Assembly: GCA_977006965.1 (NCBI GenBank)
Contig: OZ345357.1
Location: 372,001-436,000 of the forward strand
Source: Phymatolithon calcareum
Lineage: Eukaryota > Rhodophyta > Florideophyceae > Hapalidiales
DNA: 64,000 bases
Direction: 5' to 3'
Shown: positions 53,457 to 64,000 of the stretch, piece after piece
How the letters are laid out: each line of letters begins with the position of its first letter
Numbering within the stretch: position 1 is the first letter of the stretch
Program-made: the position numbers and the translations under genes
The notes under the pieces: generated by a model
The model's input: the letters and a program-made list of their open reading frames with translations, nothing else
Told to the model about the DNA's origin: nothing
Databases searched by the model: none

Positions 53457-54834
53457 TTGAACAGCAATGGACTTCGCGTGAATGGATCTAATGCTTTGTG
53501 GATCCCTTCGTCTGCATCCTCGATGCAGCTACGCTTGTGTGTTATTGGGCATACTTGTCGCGGTGGTCACCGCGGGGCTACAACGACATTCGAAAATATT
53601 AAGCAGCACTTCTTCTGGAAGAATATGAGAGCCGACGTCATCACATTCGTCAACACATGCTTGCACTGCGTCGCTACCAAGGGATGTCATCGCGTGCCAC
53701 GCCCGAGGGCCACAGGATGCATGCTGACAAGCCGAACGAGCTCATCCACTTCGACTACTTGTGGATGGGGAGCAGTGATATAGGCTGCTCATACGTGCTA
53801 ATCGTGAACGATGATGCATCTTCGTTTGTCTGGCACGAGCCTTGCCCCGCAGCTGACGCCGAATGCACGGTTGGGGTTCTACTGCGATGATTCGCCTCAT
53901 TTGGAGTGGTTCAGACTTGGATCTCCGATCGTGGGTCCCACTTCAAAAACCAAGTCGGCGCTGCCCTCAGCAAGCGCCTTCATGCACACTATCACTTCAT
54001 TACGCCCAAGTGTCCTCAATCTAATGGAACCTTTGAATCGGTTTGCAAGGAAGTCATTAGTGCCGCCAGAGCTTTACTGTCGGAGTTTCGCCTCAAGGAA
54101 TCGGAATGGACAGCGATAATTGGCATCATCCAGAGTATTTTGAACCACTCGGTGCGACCGAGCCTCAACAATATTTCACCTGTTACAACGTTTATGGGAC
54201 TTCCCGGTGATAAAACTCTTCGCACGCTCCTCCCTCCAGGTTCAGCGGAATTTCGGTCCATCGGCTTTATTCAGTCTCAAAAGCTTACGAACATCAGAAA
54301 CGTTATTCAGACCCTGTACAATATGCATCGGGACATAAGCATGAAGCGCAGACGCCGCTGCGAGGATGCCGTAACGGCTCACAATTCCAAGACACACGTT
54401 CACGCAGCACAATTCGAGATTGGATATTTTGTTCTCGTAGCGCAGAAGATCCCCAAGAATGGACACAAACTCCTTATAAAATTGTTTTGGCCTTGACGAG
54501 TTACACGGATAAATATCTGAGCATGTATACGAAGCACAGGACGTCATCACCGAAACTCATGCTCTCATCAATGCAAATCGTCTCAAGTTTTATGCCGACT
54601 CTCAGCTTGACGTCACCGAAGAACTCCAAGATACGGTCGAACACAATAATCCTGGCATCTGCTACAACTCGGCAACTGAGCAGTACGAGGTTCAGTGCAA
54701 ATGGCGCGGCTTCGATTACGAAGAGCCTACATGGGAGCCGTACGAGAATCTAAGAGAAGATATTCCCGTAATTCTCAAGAGGTTTCTAGACAAGCATCTT
54801 GACAAAGTTATGGTGGCTAAAGATATATCGGCCT
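53457..54834 (+). pseudogene. Gypsy-2 integrase and chromodomain
   Basis: The HHCC finger (GHTCRGGHRGATT to CLHC) is at 53540-53670. The core Asp in LIHFDYLWMG (near 53745), Asp in WISDRGSHFKNQ (near 53918) and Glu in SNGTFESVCKEV (near 54030) are all present but split between frames. The C-terminus (about 54600-54834) is a good chromodomain: YEVQCKWRGFDYEEPTWEPY. Chromodomains bind methylated histone tails and direct integration to heterochromatin. The stop lies just before the purine tract. Confidence 0.88.
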
Positions 54835-54847
54835 GAACGTCTCCTTC

Positions 54848-54859
54848 AAAAGAGAGGAA
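54848..54859 (+). other. Gypsy-2 polypurine tract
   Basis: AAAAGAGAGGAA directly precedes the 3' LTR, as expected for plus-strand priming. Confidence 0.8.
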
Positions 54860-55340
54860 TGTTGCACCTGGCATTTAACAGCCATATGCCAAGGTGCTCT
54901 ATTTTCGGGGCGCTATTCATCGCAATGTTCTATCTTACGGTTACGTGAGCGAAGACGACGCTCCGTGCAACCCAGGAAGAAGTTCTTCCGTTTGCAGCCT
55001 AATCTGGACGTATTCACCCTACGTTGTTCTCAGATGTGTTTCCCTCCAGGACAGCACCCGATTACACTGATCACTGCAATTAACCTGGTCCAGGTTAATC
55101 TTGAACCTCCATTTTCTGAGTCAAAACGTAAAATAACCTGGATCAGGTTAATTATGAATCCAGACTATTTTTGGGTCGGTTCGAAATTAATCTAGATTTT
55201 TCGATTCTTGACAAATATGGCAGCTCGCACTGGATTTTTCACGCCACGAGCTGATTAGTAGGAATCAATCCTAGGACTTTAATGGCGAGCAACTAAGGCT
55301 CTATATCAGGGAAGTGCAGTTAAAAGCATATTATCGCTAT

Positions 55341-56759
55341 CTAAATTTCTTCACCGTTGAAATGGTTACGGTGTTTGGCGATAATTTCTTGAAGATTTGA
55401 AAATAGCTGGGATTCTTCCCAGCGAGTTGATTTTCCATTGGAACAATCGTAATTTAGAGACATTCCCATCCGCACCATGGCCTTACGTGCGAAGCAAATG
55501 CCGTGTTTATCTTTTTGAGAATTCACATCTCTGATTGAATCAGCAGCCATTTTCAGAAAGAAATGCTTTCCCGGGTTAACCAATTTCCCACTGGAGCCGG
55601 AATCTCCGGGCTTCCACTTGTTCTGCAGTTCGACTTTGTAAGAATCCCAGCGTTTTCTCCAAGCGTCCTTAATCTTAGAAATAATAAATGAGTCTGCCGG
55701 CTGCACGAGGTGTGTTGCGTTCGCCGGATATTTTCGAAGATCAGTGTTGATCTTTTTGAGCAGTCGTTTCTGGAGAGGTGTTTCCCCGTGGCCATTTGCA
55801 TTGTCAACAAATAAAACTCGCTTTTGACCTCGTTCAAGCTTTCGGATGGCGCGTGTTTCGGATAAACATTCAGCGAATACCCTCTTGTCCATCCATCCGC
55901 GACGCCCTGATCTATAGCAAACACCCGGAATATTGTCCGGAATTCCTTGTATCGGGTACGAACACTTGCTGTTTACAAATACAAGCATGGGAATTTCAAT
56001 ATATGCCCTTTCTTTCCCTGTTATCCGCACCATCATAGTGATTCCTTCATTCCCGGACACAACATCAGCGTATCGAACATCCTCCTGACCTCTAAACCCA
56101 ACTGTGCGACCATTATCCATATTGGAAATGAAATGCGTCTCATCGGCATTCTCAACCAGATCCTCATTCAAAACCCCAGAGTCAAAGCCCCGCTTAAGTT
56201 CCCCCAGATGAAAAGCGACTTCCCTCTCAATTTAGAGTTCTTTTTCCGGCGATACGGACAGGTTTCCGGACTGCGACCGAAGAACCAGTTGGTTACTCTC
56301 CATGAATGTTTGAATCCAACGGACTGTTATTCGGTTCTCGATGAACTCTGAGCCCCACTTTACAGTGCGATGAAACGGAGACACCGGTGAAGCTTTTAGA
56401 ATGAGCACCTTGGCTGTGCATCTGAGGAGCGAAGGACTTATCTTGATGCTTGCTGCCTGCATTCGCTCGAACTCCTCCAGAAGCTCTTGATAGAGTGCAT
56501 TTACCCAGCCCGCACGCTTTCGACCGCGGCCACCGAGGGCCTTGAAGCTTGACCTTTTCATTCCATGGCTCAGTCGTCCGGACAGGAGCCCCATTCGCGT
56601 TCCTTCCTTCTTTGTGCTCATATATGTCTCTCTCTGCTTCCACCATCTGCTCACTTTAGCGTGATTAGCCTTGTAATTCCCGCAGAATAAATGAGGGAAC
56701 TGCTTTAGGGACTTTGATGGAATTCCCTTCTCACCATATTTCGATGCTTCTGTCATCAT
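55341..56759 (-). pseudogene. pogo-type transposase with one premature stop
   Basis: The minus strand reads in one frame from about 56760 to 55341, broken only by TAA at about 56232. The N-terminal part has a helix-turn-helix of CENP-B type (GIPSKSLKQFPHLF to KVSRWWKQRETY). The DDE domain follows with ENADETHFISNMDNGRTVGF (first Asp), RVLFVDNANGHGET (second Asp) and HLVQPADSFIISKIKDAWR (third Asp, the DDxD pattern of pogo). The true N-terminus may lie upstream, where 57292-56966 holds a lysine-rich frame. The single stop suggests recent decay. The enzyme would bind the terminal repeats and insert at TA. Confidence 0.92.
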
Positions 56760-57711
56760 CCAGTTGATTACGGAGAGACGCTGCGATATTGTAGAAACAA
56801 GATGGTTTTGGCGGACTGGAATAACAGGGGATGACAGCGCTGACTGGATAATATCGACTTGTTCCGAGATCTAAGACTCGATGCCGACAGTACCCTGTGG
56901 AGTTGGACCTTGGGTCATTGGGATTACAGATTGAGATGAGCCACCAGAGCGAGCAAACAGCCGCTCTATTGGCCCTTTTTCTGGCGCTTGGGACGAGAGT
57001 ATGGCCGAGTTTCTGGATGTGGTGGGCATAGAGGGGGCTTGAGTTTTGAGATACGCAATAAAATGGTCTTTCTATTGCTTCGCAATGATACAGTCTTGAT
57101 ATTGAAAGAGATAAGAGTTATTTTTGCGACAGCAGGCCTTATATGTGCTTTTTTGCTCTGGATGGATTCCTTGGCTTTGTTTTTGTCGAATCCGAGACGA
57201 TGAAGAAATTGTTTTAAGTTCTTCAATCTTTTCTCTTGCTCGGATTCCATAGTTGTTGAATTCCACTTCCAAACTGTTGTATTGCTTTTCATTCAGTTGT
57301 CCGGGCTACGGCTACTTATATAGTACTGTAGCGGGCGGCCCGGCGGTCGCCTGGCGACGGGTGTGCCAGGCGAATGGTACGCAGGGTTTCCATAATATGG
57401 CTGTTAGATGGTGGGCCGGAAAAGTTTCAATTCTTGTGCTATGAACATGATTATGTAAGTAGATCTGGAATACAGTACAAGATCCGTGCAGTCTACGATC
57501 CTTTTTTAAAAATACGTGGCAAATGCCATGCATTTGAAGAACGCGGCAATACTTTTACAACGTTGCTGAGTACCAGGACCCTTATACTATACGGTATGTG
57601 TAAGCTAGATCAGGGTTGGCGCGATCTCCGATTACACATTAATGAGAAAGTAATTCAACAAATATTTCCAGTAATTAGCCTTGATATGCACTTTGATTCT
57701 TGGAACCTTAA

Positions 57712-57787
57712 TTAATCTGGATAATGTATTTCGCAATGGGAAACGTAAATTAATCTGGATAAGGTATTTTGCAATGGGAAACGTAAA
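57712..57787 (+). repeat. Two ~38-bp subterminal tandem repeats
   Basis: TTAATCTGGATAAGGTATTT(TGCAATGGGAAACGTAAA) is present twice with few changes, followed by a partial third. It lies inside the right end of the pogo-type element. Confidence 0.8.
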
Positions 57788-57963
57788 TTAATCTGGACCA
57801 GATTATTTATGAATTCAGTTTAATTTATGTATCCAGGTTAATTGTAGTGATCAGTGTAGTTGTCCATTTACACGCTTGCATTATCCGGTTTTCATATTAA
57901 TCCTCCACACATGATAGTTTGATTCTACATTGTTTACGCAACTTCGTACAGTACGACGAGCTG

Positions 57964-59007
57964 AGGGTGAACCTGCGTTTGAAAAGAGTTTTTCTTTAAC
58001 ATGTTTAAGTGTATCTCCAAGCTACATTACGTTTTTCTAGTCACCTTTGTGGATGCGTTGACATTATTTGCTTGAATTTGTCCAATGACACTACTCGTGA
58101 AGCCCAAGGAGATCGAAACTTGCACCGACGTTCTTCAGTATCAAGCATAAGCGATATCAAATGCGGCTCCTATAGGAAGTGATCATCAATGTAACTTCCG
58201 TTGATAACAAAGCGTGCAAACGTTCGAATAGCGATTTGATTGGCACGCTTTGTGTTTTCAAGTACACGAACGCGAAGGTACTTGTCGGTGTAGCCGTGGT
58301 CGTTGTTGATTAATCGATCACTGGCTTGCAACGGACGTCGGTCCCAATCGCATCACCAGACCATAGGACGTCAACGTCGGGTGCTACGTCTTAAGTCCCC
58401 TTCCACGAATGTGAACGGTGAGATATCTCGACCGTCTCCTTATGCGGCACTCGTAAGACTTTCAGTCTTCTTTCGAAGAATGGCTTACCTGATCTGCAGG
58501 TCCTATGTTGTTGTCTGTTTATCTTCTTGTATCTCGGACTCTCTCTGACGCTAGTCGCTAGAGCAATTTATACTCATCCCAGAGCTTGCGATCGCAACTT
58601 GTTGCGTGTAATCATCTATTGGTATAGGATAGTGCTAAAGTACTCCAAGAAAACATTATGCTCCACCAAGCGAACAAGTAACCATGAGCGCACAACGTAG
58701 TACAAGCAATAATAATATTGCTAGTATTCGATACTTGGACAAATTCCCGTTACTGCGACAGTACTTCAACGATTCTTGAGAAAAGGACGTGTCTTCCACA
58801 TTCCCCAGGTGCGCCCAACATTACGGCTCTTCCTCTTCATCCATCCAGCCATTTCCAAAACACACGCACATTATAATAATCTTGGACCGACGTTTGCTGT
58901 GCGCCTCTTCAAAGCACCATCATGTTTCTTTTTATAGTAGCTACTGCCACCAAATCAGGTTATGCACCGTGTAATAAGCATATAATCACCTGCTGTAGTG
59001 CCGGTTT
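57964..59007. other. Spacer, no gene recognised
   Basis: About 1 kb with only short frames and no terminal repeats or similarity to other parts of the window. Confidence 0.45.
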
Positions 59008-59087
59008 GGGGCTCAGGTATCACAATATCTAGTCCCTCGGATTTGATATCCATCCCTTGGGACTAGATATTGCGATATCTGAGCCCC
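59008..59087. repeat. Hairpin with 29-bp arms
   Basis: 59008-59036 and 59059-59087 are inverted (27 of 29 paired) around a 22-base loop; the arms begin GGGGCTCAGGTATCAC. Confidence 0.8.
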
Positions 59088-59099
59088 GCACCTCCACTA

Positions 59100-59960
59100 A
59101 CCAGGTGATACAAAGCTCCTAACCCTCGCCTTGTAGTAACTTAACAGATTTTCCATGATTCAGTGAGCTAAAGTCCACGGGCTACAAAAAACGTCCTTGG
59201 TTCATATATCTCTGCCAAAAAGCGCTTTTGTGAGTCTCTTGCATTGAAATTCATTTTTAGTGCTCACCTTTTGCAAGACTGGTGCACGTTGTAACGCAAC
59301 TAATGCGTCAGACGAGGGTCAGAATCAATCTTTGGTGACGTACCCGAACTAAACATGAAAGCCCCAGTCAAATTCGCTAACGATAGGACAGAATGAAAGA
59401 AACTTTGGCATTCGAATCGCTGCTAGCCGCACTAGGGGAGAAGGCAAAATCGACGAATGTAACGCAACTAGTTCAATAGTCTAATGCCGACATCTTATCC
59501 AGAACTATGGCTTTTTTCAAGTCTCTGGCCATCCTCTAGCGTTTCTGGCTCATACAGCCACCGCAGCAAGAACAGGTTTTGGTCGCGTACTACTAGCAGC
59601 GATTTAAGAGCCTAAGTTTCTTCCGTTCTATCCTATTGTTAGTGAGTTTGACTGCGGCGTTTACGTCTTGACCAGATTCGTCACCACATGTTGATTCCGG
59701 TGTTGGTCTGGCGCATTGTAGCAGCACCTTCCGGACTAGACGGCGCTCTCCCATTCTAAGAACGAGTCCAAGCCAGTTCTTCTGCTACTAGTACTTATAA
59801 TAATGCTCAAAACCAAGCTTTCAGAGGAATGTTGTTGCAGTTGGACAACTGATATTGTGGATCTGTGTTCCAATAGATTCCAGCACCATTCTTCGGGAGG
59901 AAACTTTACCGACGCGTCATACAGTCTCTAAATGCCCATAGTCCTGCACTTAAGATCAAA
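59100..59960 (+). repeat. Second copy of the lipase-locus flanks, without lipase
   Basis: 59100-59580 aligns with 31200-31700, and 59590-59955 with 33265-33660. The 1.57-kb lipase segment (31700-33265) is absent. Contains the same LINE C-terminal remnants. Confidence 0.8.
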
Positions 59961-59969
59961 GCATTGGAA

Positions 59970-60147
59970 AAAATAACTAAACTTGATTGAAGAATGTTGC
60001 TTCTTCTTCGTTGAAAGCATTTTGTACGTCTTCTGTCCAGGGCGTGAAGTGCATTGCGTACTCCCACCGTGGCTTTACTAGTGCCTTGTATATCTGAATA
60101 CACTTCTGAATACTCAGCCCTTTCTTGAACACTCCCAGTGTCACAAA
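59970..60147 (-). pseudogene. LINE-A reverse transcriptase fragment
   Basis: TLGVFKKGLSIQKCIQIYKA and EATFFNQV match the thumb region of LINE-A near 20470-20630, in inverted orientation. Confidence 0.88.
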
Positions 60148-60372
60148 AAGCTTGAGCTTGAACTCTTCACAATAACACAATCGTTTATTGAGTAGTTTCG
60201 ATTATTCTCTCTTCCTTTTGTCCTGCCGGACTTCTGGAGCTCTACGTATTCTCACTATTTCATGTCTATTCTAGAGTCCCCACAATTCACTTAAAGTCCG
60301 CTTAATTAGATATTGAATTAAGACCATGGAATTGCGACGACCGCATAATTTAGAAATTAAACGGTAACAGAC
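60148..60372. other. Spacer before the chromovirus 3' end
   Basis: AT-rich; no LTR could be matched because the 5' end of the element is missing. It may contain the 3' LTR. Confidence 0.4.
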
Positions 60373-60576
60373 TTATTCTGTTACACTCGCCTCCTTTTCG
60401 GAATTGGACGTCCTCGTCGAATCCTCAGACTCCTTTACGAGGTCTTTGCAGTTCTTGAGATCCCTTCTCGAAAGCCACACTGCTTCGGACTCAGGGTCTC
60501 TTTCGAACAACGTTAGGTAGAAGAATTTTCTCCCTTCTTTCTTCTTCTGCAGAATCTTTTCGACGGCCTGCTCCAC
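60373..60576 (-). pseudogene. Chromovirus C-terminal chromodomain
   Basis: The frame reads AVEKILQKKKEGRKFFYLTL followed by AVWLSRRDLKN. This is a chromodomain core with V-E-K-I-L and W-x-x-x-x-x-L, though the aromatic cage is incomplete. It ends in a short acidic tail. Confidence 0.75.
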
Positions 60577-60860
60577 TGTGCCATAGGCATCTATGACGAT
60601 GTCTAGTGGTTCATCTTTCCTGTCTCTCCTGTTTTTTTCGATTTTGAGACATGGAACACGTTATGAGCCTTCTTCATTCACGGTGGTAGCTCAGTACGGT
60701 ATGTCACTGGAGCAAGTACTACTAGTACAGTAAATGGCCCAAGAAACTTCGGTCTCCATTTTCCCGGTAGATCTGATCGGTTAAAACAACTTAGGGAATC
60801 AGATCGTAACATAATTAGGTCTCCTTTCTCGAAAGAGATTTCGCGACGCTTCAAGTCTGT

Positions 60861-61646
60861 TTAGTACTTCTGCTTTGCTCTAGCAGACGCCAAATTGTCT
60901 TTTGCCATCCTTTGAAACCTTTCCCTTCTCTCTGCATGGTCAAAAGCAGCTAGGGACTGTATACTGCATTCTTCCAGACTTCTAGTTATCGGAGAGTGTG
61001 GAATGCGTCCTATATCGATTTCGAATGGCGATAGGCCGGTACTCGCATTTGTCGATGAGTTGTACTCGAACTCTAATCGACTGAGTGAATTGTCCCAATA
61101 TTGCGGATCCTTCTGAACAATGTTCCTAAGCATATTGGTTACTGTTCTTACTATTATCTCAGATTGTCCGTCCATTTGTGGGGGGTGTCTTGTTGAAATG
61201 TTTAGCCGCACATTGATAATATCGGTGAAGCCTTTCCAGTAGTTCGATGTAAACTTCGGATCCCTATCGGATATGATACGCACAGGAGTTTCATGCTTTG
61301 AAAATACCAAATCGTGAAAAATTTGAGCGACTTCTGGTGCCGACACTGACTTTTGCATTGGAACAAAAATCTCCCGCTTGGAGAGCTTGTCAACCACAAC
61401 AACAATAGCGTTGTTTCCTCTTTCATATTTTGGTAGTTCGGTAAGGAAGTCCGTTTTTATTGTCTCCCAGCATCTCTCGGGTATCTCGTGAGGTTGTAAC
61501 TCACCAGCAAGAAGCTCATTTGGAACTTTGTTCTCCTGGAAATCTCTACTGCTTGAAATGTATTTCGCAACATCGGAGAACATGTACGGCCAGTATGCAT
61601 ATCGAGATAGTCTATTATAAACATTATCCTTACCCAGATGAGCCAC
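60861..61646 (-). pseudogene. Chromovirus integrase
   Basis: The frame begins MAHLGKDNVYNRLSRYAYWP, the second half of the HHCC finger; the two Cys are altered (SSSRDF). The core has IKTDFLTELPKY, RIISDRDPKFTSNYW and MDGQSEIIVRT, so all three catalytic acids are present. GLSPFEIDIGRIPHSP is the typical C-terminal motif. The frame is open but short of both the finger start and the C-terminal join. Confidence 0.9.
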
Positions 61647-61972
61647 ATCGTGAAAGTGAGCAATGAATTGCGAAGACCTTCACAGCCTGGAACAAATACT
61701 CGGCTCTCGTTTGTTTCTGTCCCGAATAGTAGCCCACCCTGGAGTGAAAGGTTTTTAGCGCAAAAGAGAATCTTCTTGTTGGATATCTCCTTGTTATCTC
61801 GAATTACCGAATGCAGTTTTTGCGACTACTCGTCGGATTTATACCCATTAATAACTCTCTTTTTAAATTCTGGACCCTTCACATTCATTTGCTTAAGCTC
61901 CGGTATGTAGTCCGAACGCCAGCTGAGTGCATCAGGGACAATGTTTTGTATACCTGGTACGTGATGTACGTC

Positions 61973-63352
61973 TTATGAAAATGATTGCAGCTCGTCAAGC
62001 CATCTGGCTTGTCGACCTGACAACCGGGCTTTGCTTTGGAGGTATCGTATTGGTTCGTGATCTGTTTTCAGTATAAACTGATTACCTCCCAAGTACACTC
62101 TCCATTCTCGGAGAGTGATCAAAAAAGCCAACAGCTCTTGATCCCCCGTATCCCACCCCATCTCTCGATCGGAGAGTCGGTGCGAAAGTAACGCAATCGG
62201 GTGACCATTTTGCTCCAACGCCGCTCCAACTGCATATTTTGATGCATCTGTAGACACGACGCACATAGCCTCTGGATCAGAGCGGTGCAATAACGGTGCG
62301 GTTGTCAGTGCAGTCTTTTTAGCTTCGAATGCTGTTTCCTGCTCCTTCTCCCATTTAAAGTTCTGCTTCCGAACGAGATCGGATATGGGCTGTACAATGC
62401 GAGCGAATCCTTTCACAAATCTTCTGTAATAGTTTGCCAGTCCCAGACACTGCTGTACTTCCTTGATGGATTTGAGAACTGGCCAATGACGTATAGCATT
62501 GATGTGTCTACTCTGTACATGTACACATTCAGCATTGATCTTATGTCCGAGAAATTCAACCTCGGATACTCCGATAGAGCACTTGATCCTTTTGGCGTAT
62601 AATTTGTTTGCCCGTAAAATCCCAAATAGTTTACGTAGCTTAATCTTATGCTCTTCAATAGAGCGGCTTTGTACTAGAACGGCGTCGAGAAATAGTACAA
62701 GGCATTCACCAATGAGGTCTCTGAGGATTGAAGACAGCATCCGGCTAAATGCTGCAGGCGCATTTGGCAATCCAAAACCTAACACTCTCCATTCAAAAGA
62801 ACCGAATCGAGTTCTTATGGCGGTTTTATGACAGTCCTCTTCTTTTATCCTCATTTGGTGATAGGCCCCTATGAGGTCAATCTGGGAGAATATCTTTGCC
62901 CCAGATACTTGATCCAATGCTTCGCTGATCAGATTCGAATCTGCGATGGTAATCTTATTTAGTGCTCTGTAGTCGCATACCATGTGAAGATCTCCTTGTT
63001 TCTTCTTCACAAAGAATACTGGTGCCCCATATGGTGAGGATGAAGGTCGAATAAGTCTCTTACTTAGGAGCATCTGCAATTGTTTTTTGAGTTCCTCGAG
63101 TTCTGCATTAGACAACTGAATAACCGGCCGTACAAGAGGTGGTGATTCAGACTTCAGCTTAATCTCGAAGTCAATTTCCCTCTTCGGCGGAAAATCATCT
63201 GGTAATTCATCAAAAAAAACATCTTCAAACTCTTTTACAATATCTGTAAACTCCTCTGAGACAATCATCCCCTTTATGTCTGGATGCACGCGAATTGCAT
63301 ATAAATTGGCTTGCCCCTTGCGGACAATCCTGCACATTTTCTTTAGAGACAT
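61973..63352 (-). pseudogene. Chromovirus reverse transcriptase-RNase H, active site altered
   Basis: This 459-codon open frame contains YGAPVFFVKKKQGDLHMVCDYRALNKI (pos. about 110-135), FSQIDLIGAYHQMRI, FGLPNAPAAFSRMLSSIL and EFLGHKI, then RNase H with VVSTDASKYAVGAAL and LKTDHEPIRYLQ. The metal-binding motif, normally FLDDVLV, reads FLDAVLV near 62690, so the second catalytic Asp is lost to Ala. The frame is otherwise intact, so this single change may be what kills the enzyme. Confidence 0.92.
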
Positions 63353-63441
63353 GCGTTTGACCTCTGCTTTCTTTTCTCTGGGTGAGTTAGTACAACTTTT
63401 GAACCATCCATTCTTGTGACGTGTAGTGTACCGGTGTGCCA

Positions 63442-63668
63442 GTCGCTACCCAGGGTGTTGTCAAGAACGCCTCGGCCATTGCGCAGATCTCCTTGGGCAG
63501 TACTTGTCTCATTCTGTTCACCAAGTGTACTCTAGGTACTGTGTCATAGGCAGCCTTAAGTTCCAATACTGCTACACATCTCTGACCCTCTTTTAATAGC
63601 TCAGTAGCTCTTAGGATGGCCAGTTCAGTGCTCTTCCGCTTTTGGAACCCAAGCTGATACCAGTGGTT
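63442..63668 (-). pseudogene. LINE-A fragment, inverted
   Basis: It is the reverse complement of about 19795-20015 (from the GFKKGKST-type block to the FLTPSWIATID block), with substitutions. Here the LDLKAAYDTV Tyr codon is intact, unlike at 19912. Confidence 0.88.
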
Positions 63669-63679
63669 TCATTATACTG

Positions 63680-64000
63680 TGCTTTAGACGCCCGCAAGCC
63701 CAGCAAAAGAACTGAGGGGAGACAGTCCTTAATCACAACACATGCTTCTAAAAAGCCCGATGCCTCTCCCTCTCAATGAGAGGCTGGAAGGGCTGGCTTT
63801 TATAGCCTTTTACAATACCCTAAATCTATCAATTACCTTATCCACGCAATCCAGTCTTTTGCCCTGGTTGCGTAAGTAAATGCCCTGTAATTATGGGTTA
63901 CCCCTTAAGTGTCGTTCTGCTCCTTGCTTGGCGAACGCTTGGTATCGTCCCATCTCTACAGTGCCCCATGGCTCTGCTTAGCAGAGGCATTTACAGGGAC
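63680..64000 (-). repeat. LTR-like sequence with TATA box
   Basis: On the minus strand it starts TGTAAATGCCTCTGC near 63996 and holds GGCTATAAAAGCC near 63800-63812, about 120 bases before the LINE fragment. A palindrome GCTCTGCTTAGCAGAGC lies near 63970. This looks like a retrotransposon LTR with a promoter, but no partner copy is in the window. Confidence 0.5.

Larger units (their letters stand above)
55065..57856. mobile_element. pogo-type (Tc1/mariner superfamily) DNA transposon
   Basis: The ends are CACTGATCACTGCAATTAACC and the inverted GGTTAATTGTAGTGATCAGTG. TA is duplicated at 55063-55064 and 57857-57858. Inside the left end are palindromic AACCTGGTCCAGGTTAAT-type motifs, and inside the right end a tandem repeat. 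The 2.8-kb length is typical for an autonomous pogo element. Confidence 0.92.
49825..57958 (+). mobile_element. Gypsy-2: decayed chromodomain-bearing Ty3/Gypsy element
   Basis: The 5' LTR is 49825-50136 and the 3' LTR is 54860-57958, split by a pogo-type transposon. A purine tract, AAAAGAGAGGAA, sits directly before the 3' LTR. AGCTG occurs at 49820-49824 and 57959-57963, a likely 5-bp target duplication. The coding region is related to Gypsy-1 (Gag motif TPVAHPELRKLGPRNI against TPINHPILKSLDPSDI; W-LDD reverse transcriptase; chromodomain) but carries many stops and shifts. The LTRs are clearly more diverged from each other than those of Gypsy-1, so it is older. Confidence 0.92.
54860..57958 (+). 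repeat. Gypsy-2 3' LTR, interrupted by a pogo-type transposon
   Basis: It consists of 54860-55064 and 57859-57958, matching 49825-50136. Confidence 0.88.
60373..63440 (-). mobile_element. Chromovirus: 5'-truncated Ty3/Gypsy element
   Basis: Order on the minus strand: a protease-end stretch (HVTRMDGSKVVLTHPEKRK at 63440-63353), reverse transcriptase-RNase H (63352-61973), integrase (61646-60861) and chromodomain (60576-60373). The 5' side is cut at about 63440 by an inverted LINE-A fragment, so Gag and the protease are missing. It is a different lineage from Gypsy-1 and Gypsy-2, as its RT has the usual VCDYRALNK and FLGHKI motifs. Confidence 0.9.

Noticed and set aside
57712-57787. CRISPR-like array
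   Set aside because: There are only two adjacent tandem copies with no spacers, in a eukaryotic transposon.

Overview
This is a repeat-dominated stretch of a nuclear eukaryotic genome. Almost everything recognisable is a transposable element or the debris of one, and most elements are nested inside others. Coding regions are intron-poor, and base composition swings between AT-rich spacers and a GC-rich LINE. The Ty3/Gypsy elements have reverse transcriptases with a W-LDD active site and C-terminal chromodomains; I associate that combination with oomycetes and red algae. The window does not settle which, and it holds no rRNA, intact tRNA or conserved housekeeping gene.

Layout. 1-13141: a composite element bounded by inverted repeats of about 1003 bp. 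It carries a small cysteine-rich secreted-protein gene and a five-layer nest: long-TIR element > truncated LINE > DNA transposon with CTAG target > Gypsy-1 with an intact 1560-residue polyprotein > a second copy of the same DNA transposon inside the Gypsy LTR. 14193-14415: a foldback element. 14560-18872: a decayed Copia element. 18930-23410: a second, flipped and decayed copy of the long-TIR element with the same secreted-protein gene, split by a LINE. 23691-26781: two hAT elements. 27140-29345: an AT-rich repeat carrying a LINE and a MITE; its uninterrupted copy lies at 42100-42717. 29576-30619: the only plausibly intact host-like gene, a single-pass membrane protein. 31157-35300: LINE debris around a frameshifted class 3 lipase. 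35867-36627: a foldback. 36628-41340: a GC-rich LINE with ORF1, endonuclease and a mutated reverse transcriptase. 42720-49570: a second Copia element. 49825-57958: Gypsy-2 with a pogo-type transposon in its 3' LTR. 59008-64000: a hairpin, LINE debris and a 5'-truncated chromovirus.

The observation most worth following is at 43390-44470, antisense between pol and the 3' LTR of the second Copia element. A decayed reading frame opens with a sequence collinear with the histone H3 tail (K4, K9, S10 and K23-A-A-R26 in register). It ends in Cys and His/Asp motifs suggestive of a papain-like cysteine protease. If related intact copies exist, this would be a transposon-borne histone-tail mimic coupled to a protease. 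The second is the presence of the same secreted cysteine-rich gene in two copies of the long-TIR element, which suggests gene capture.
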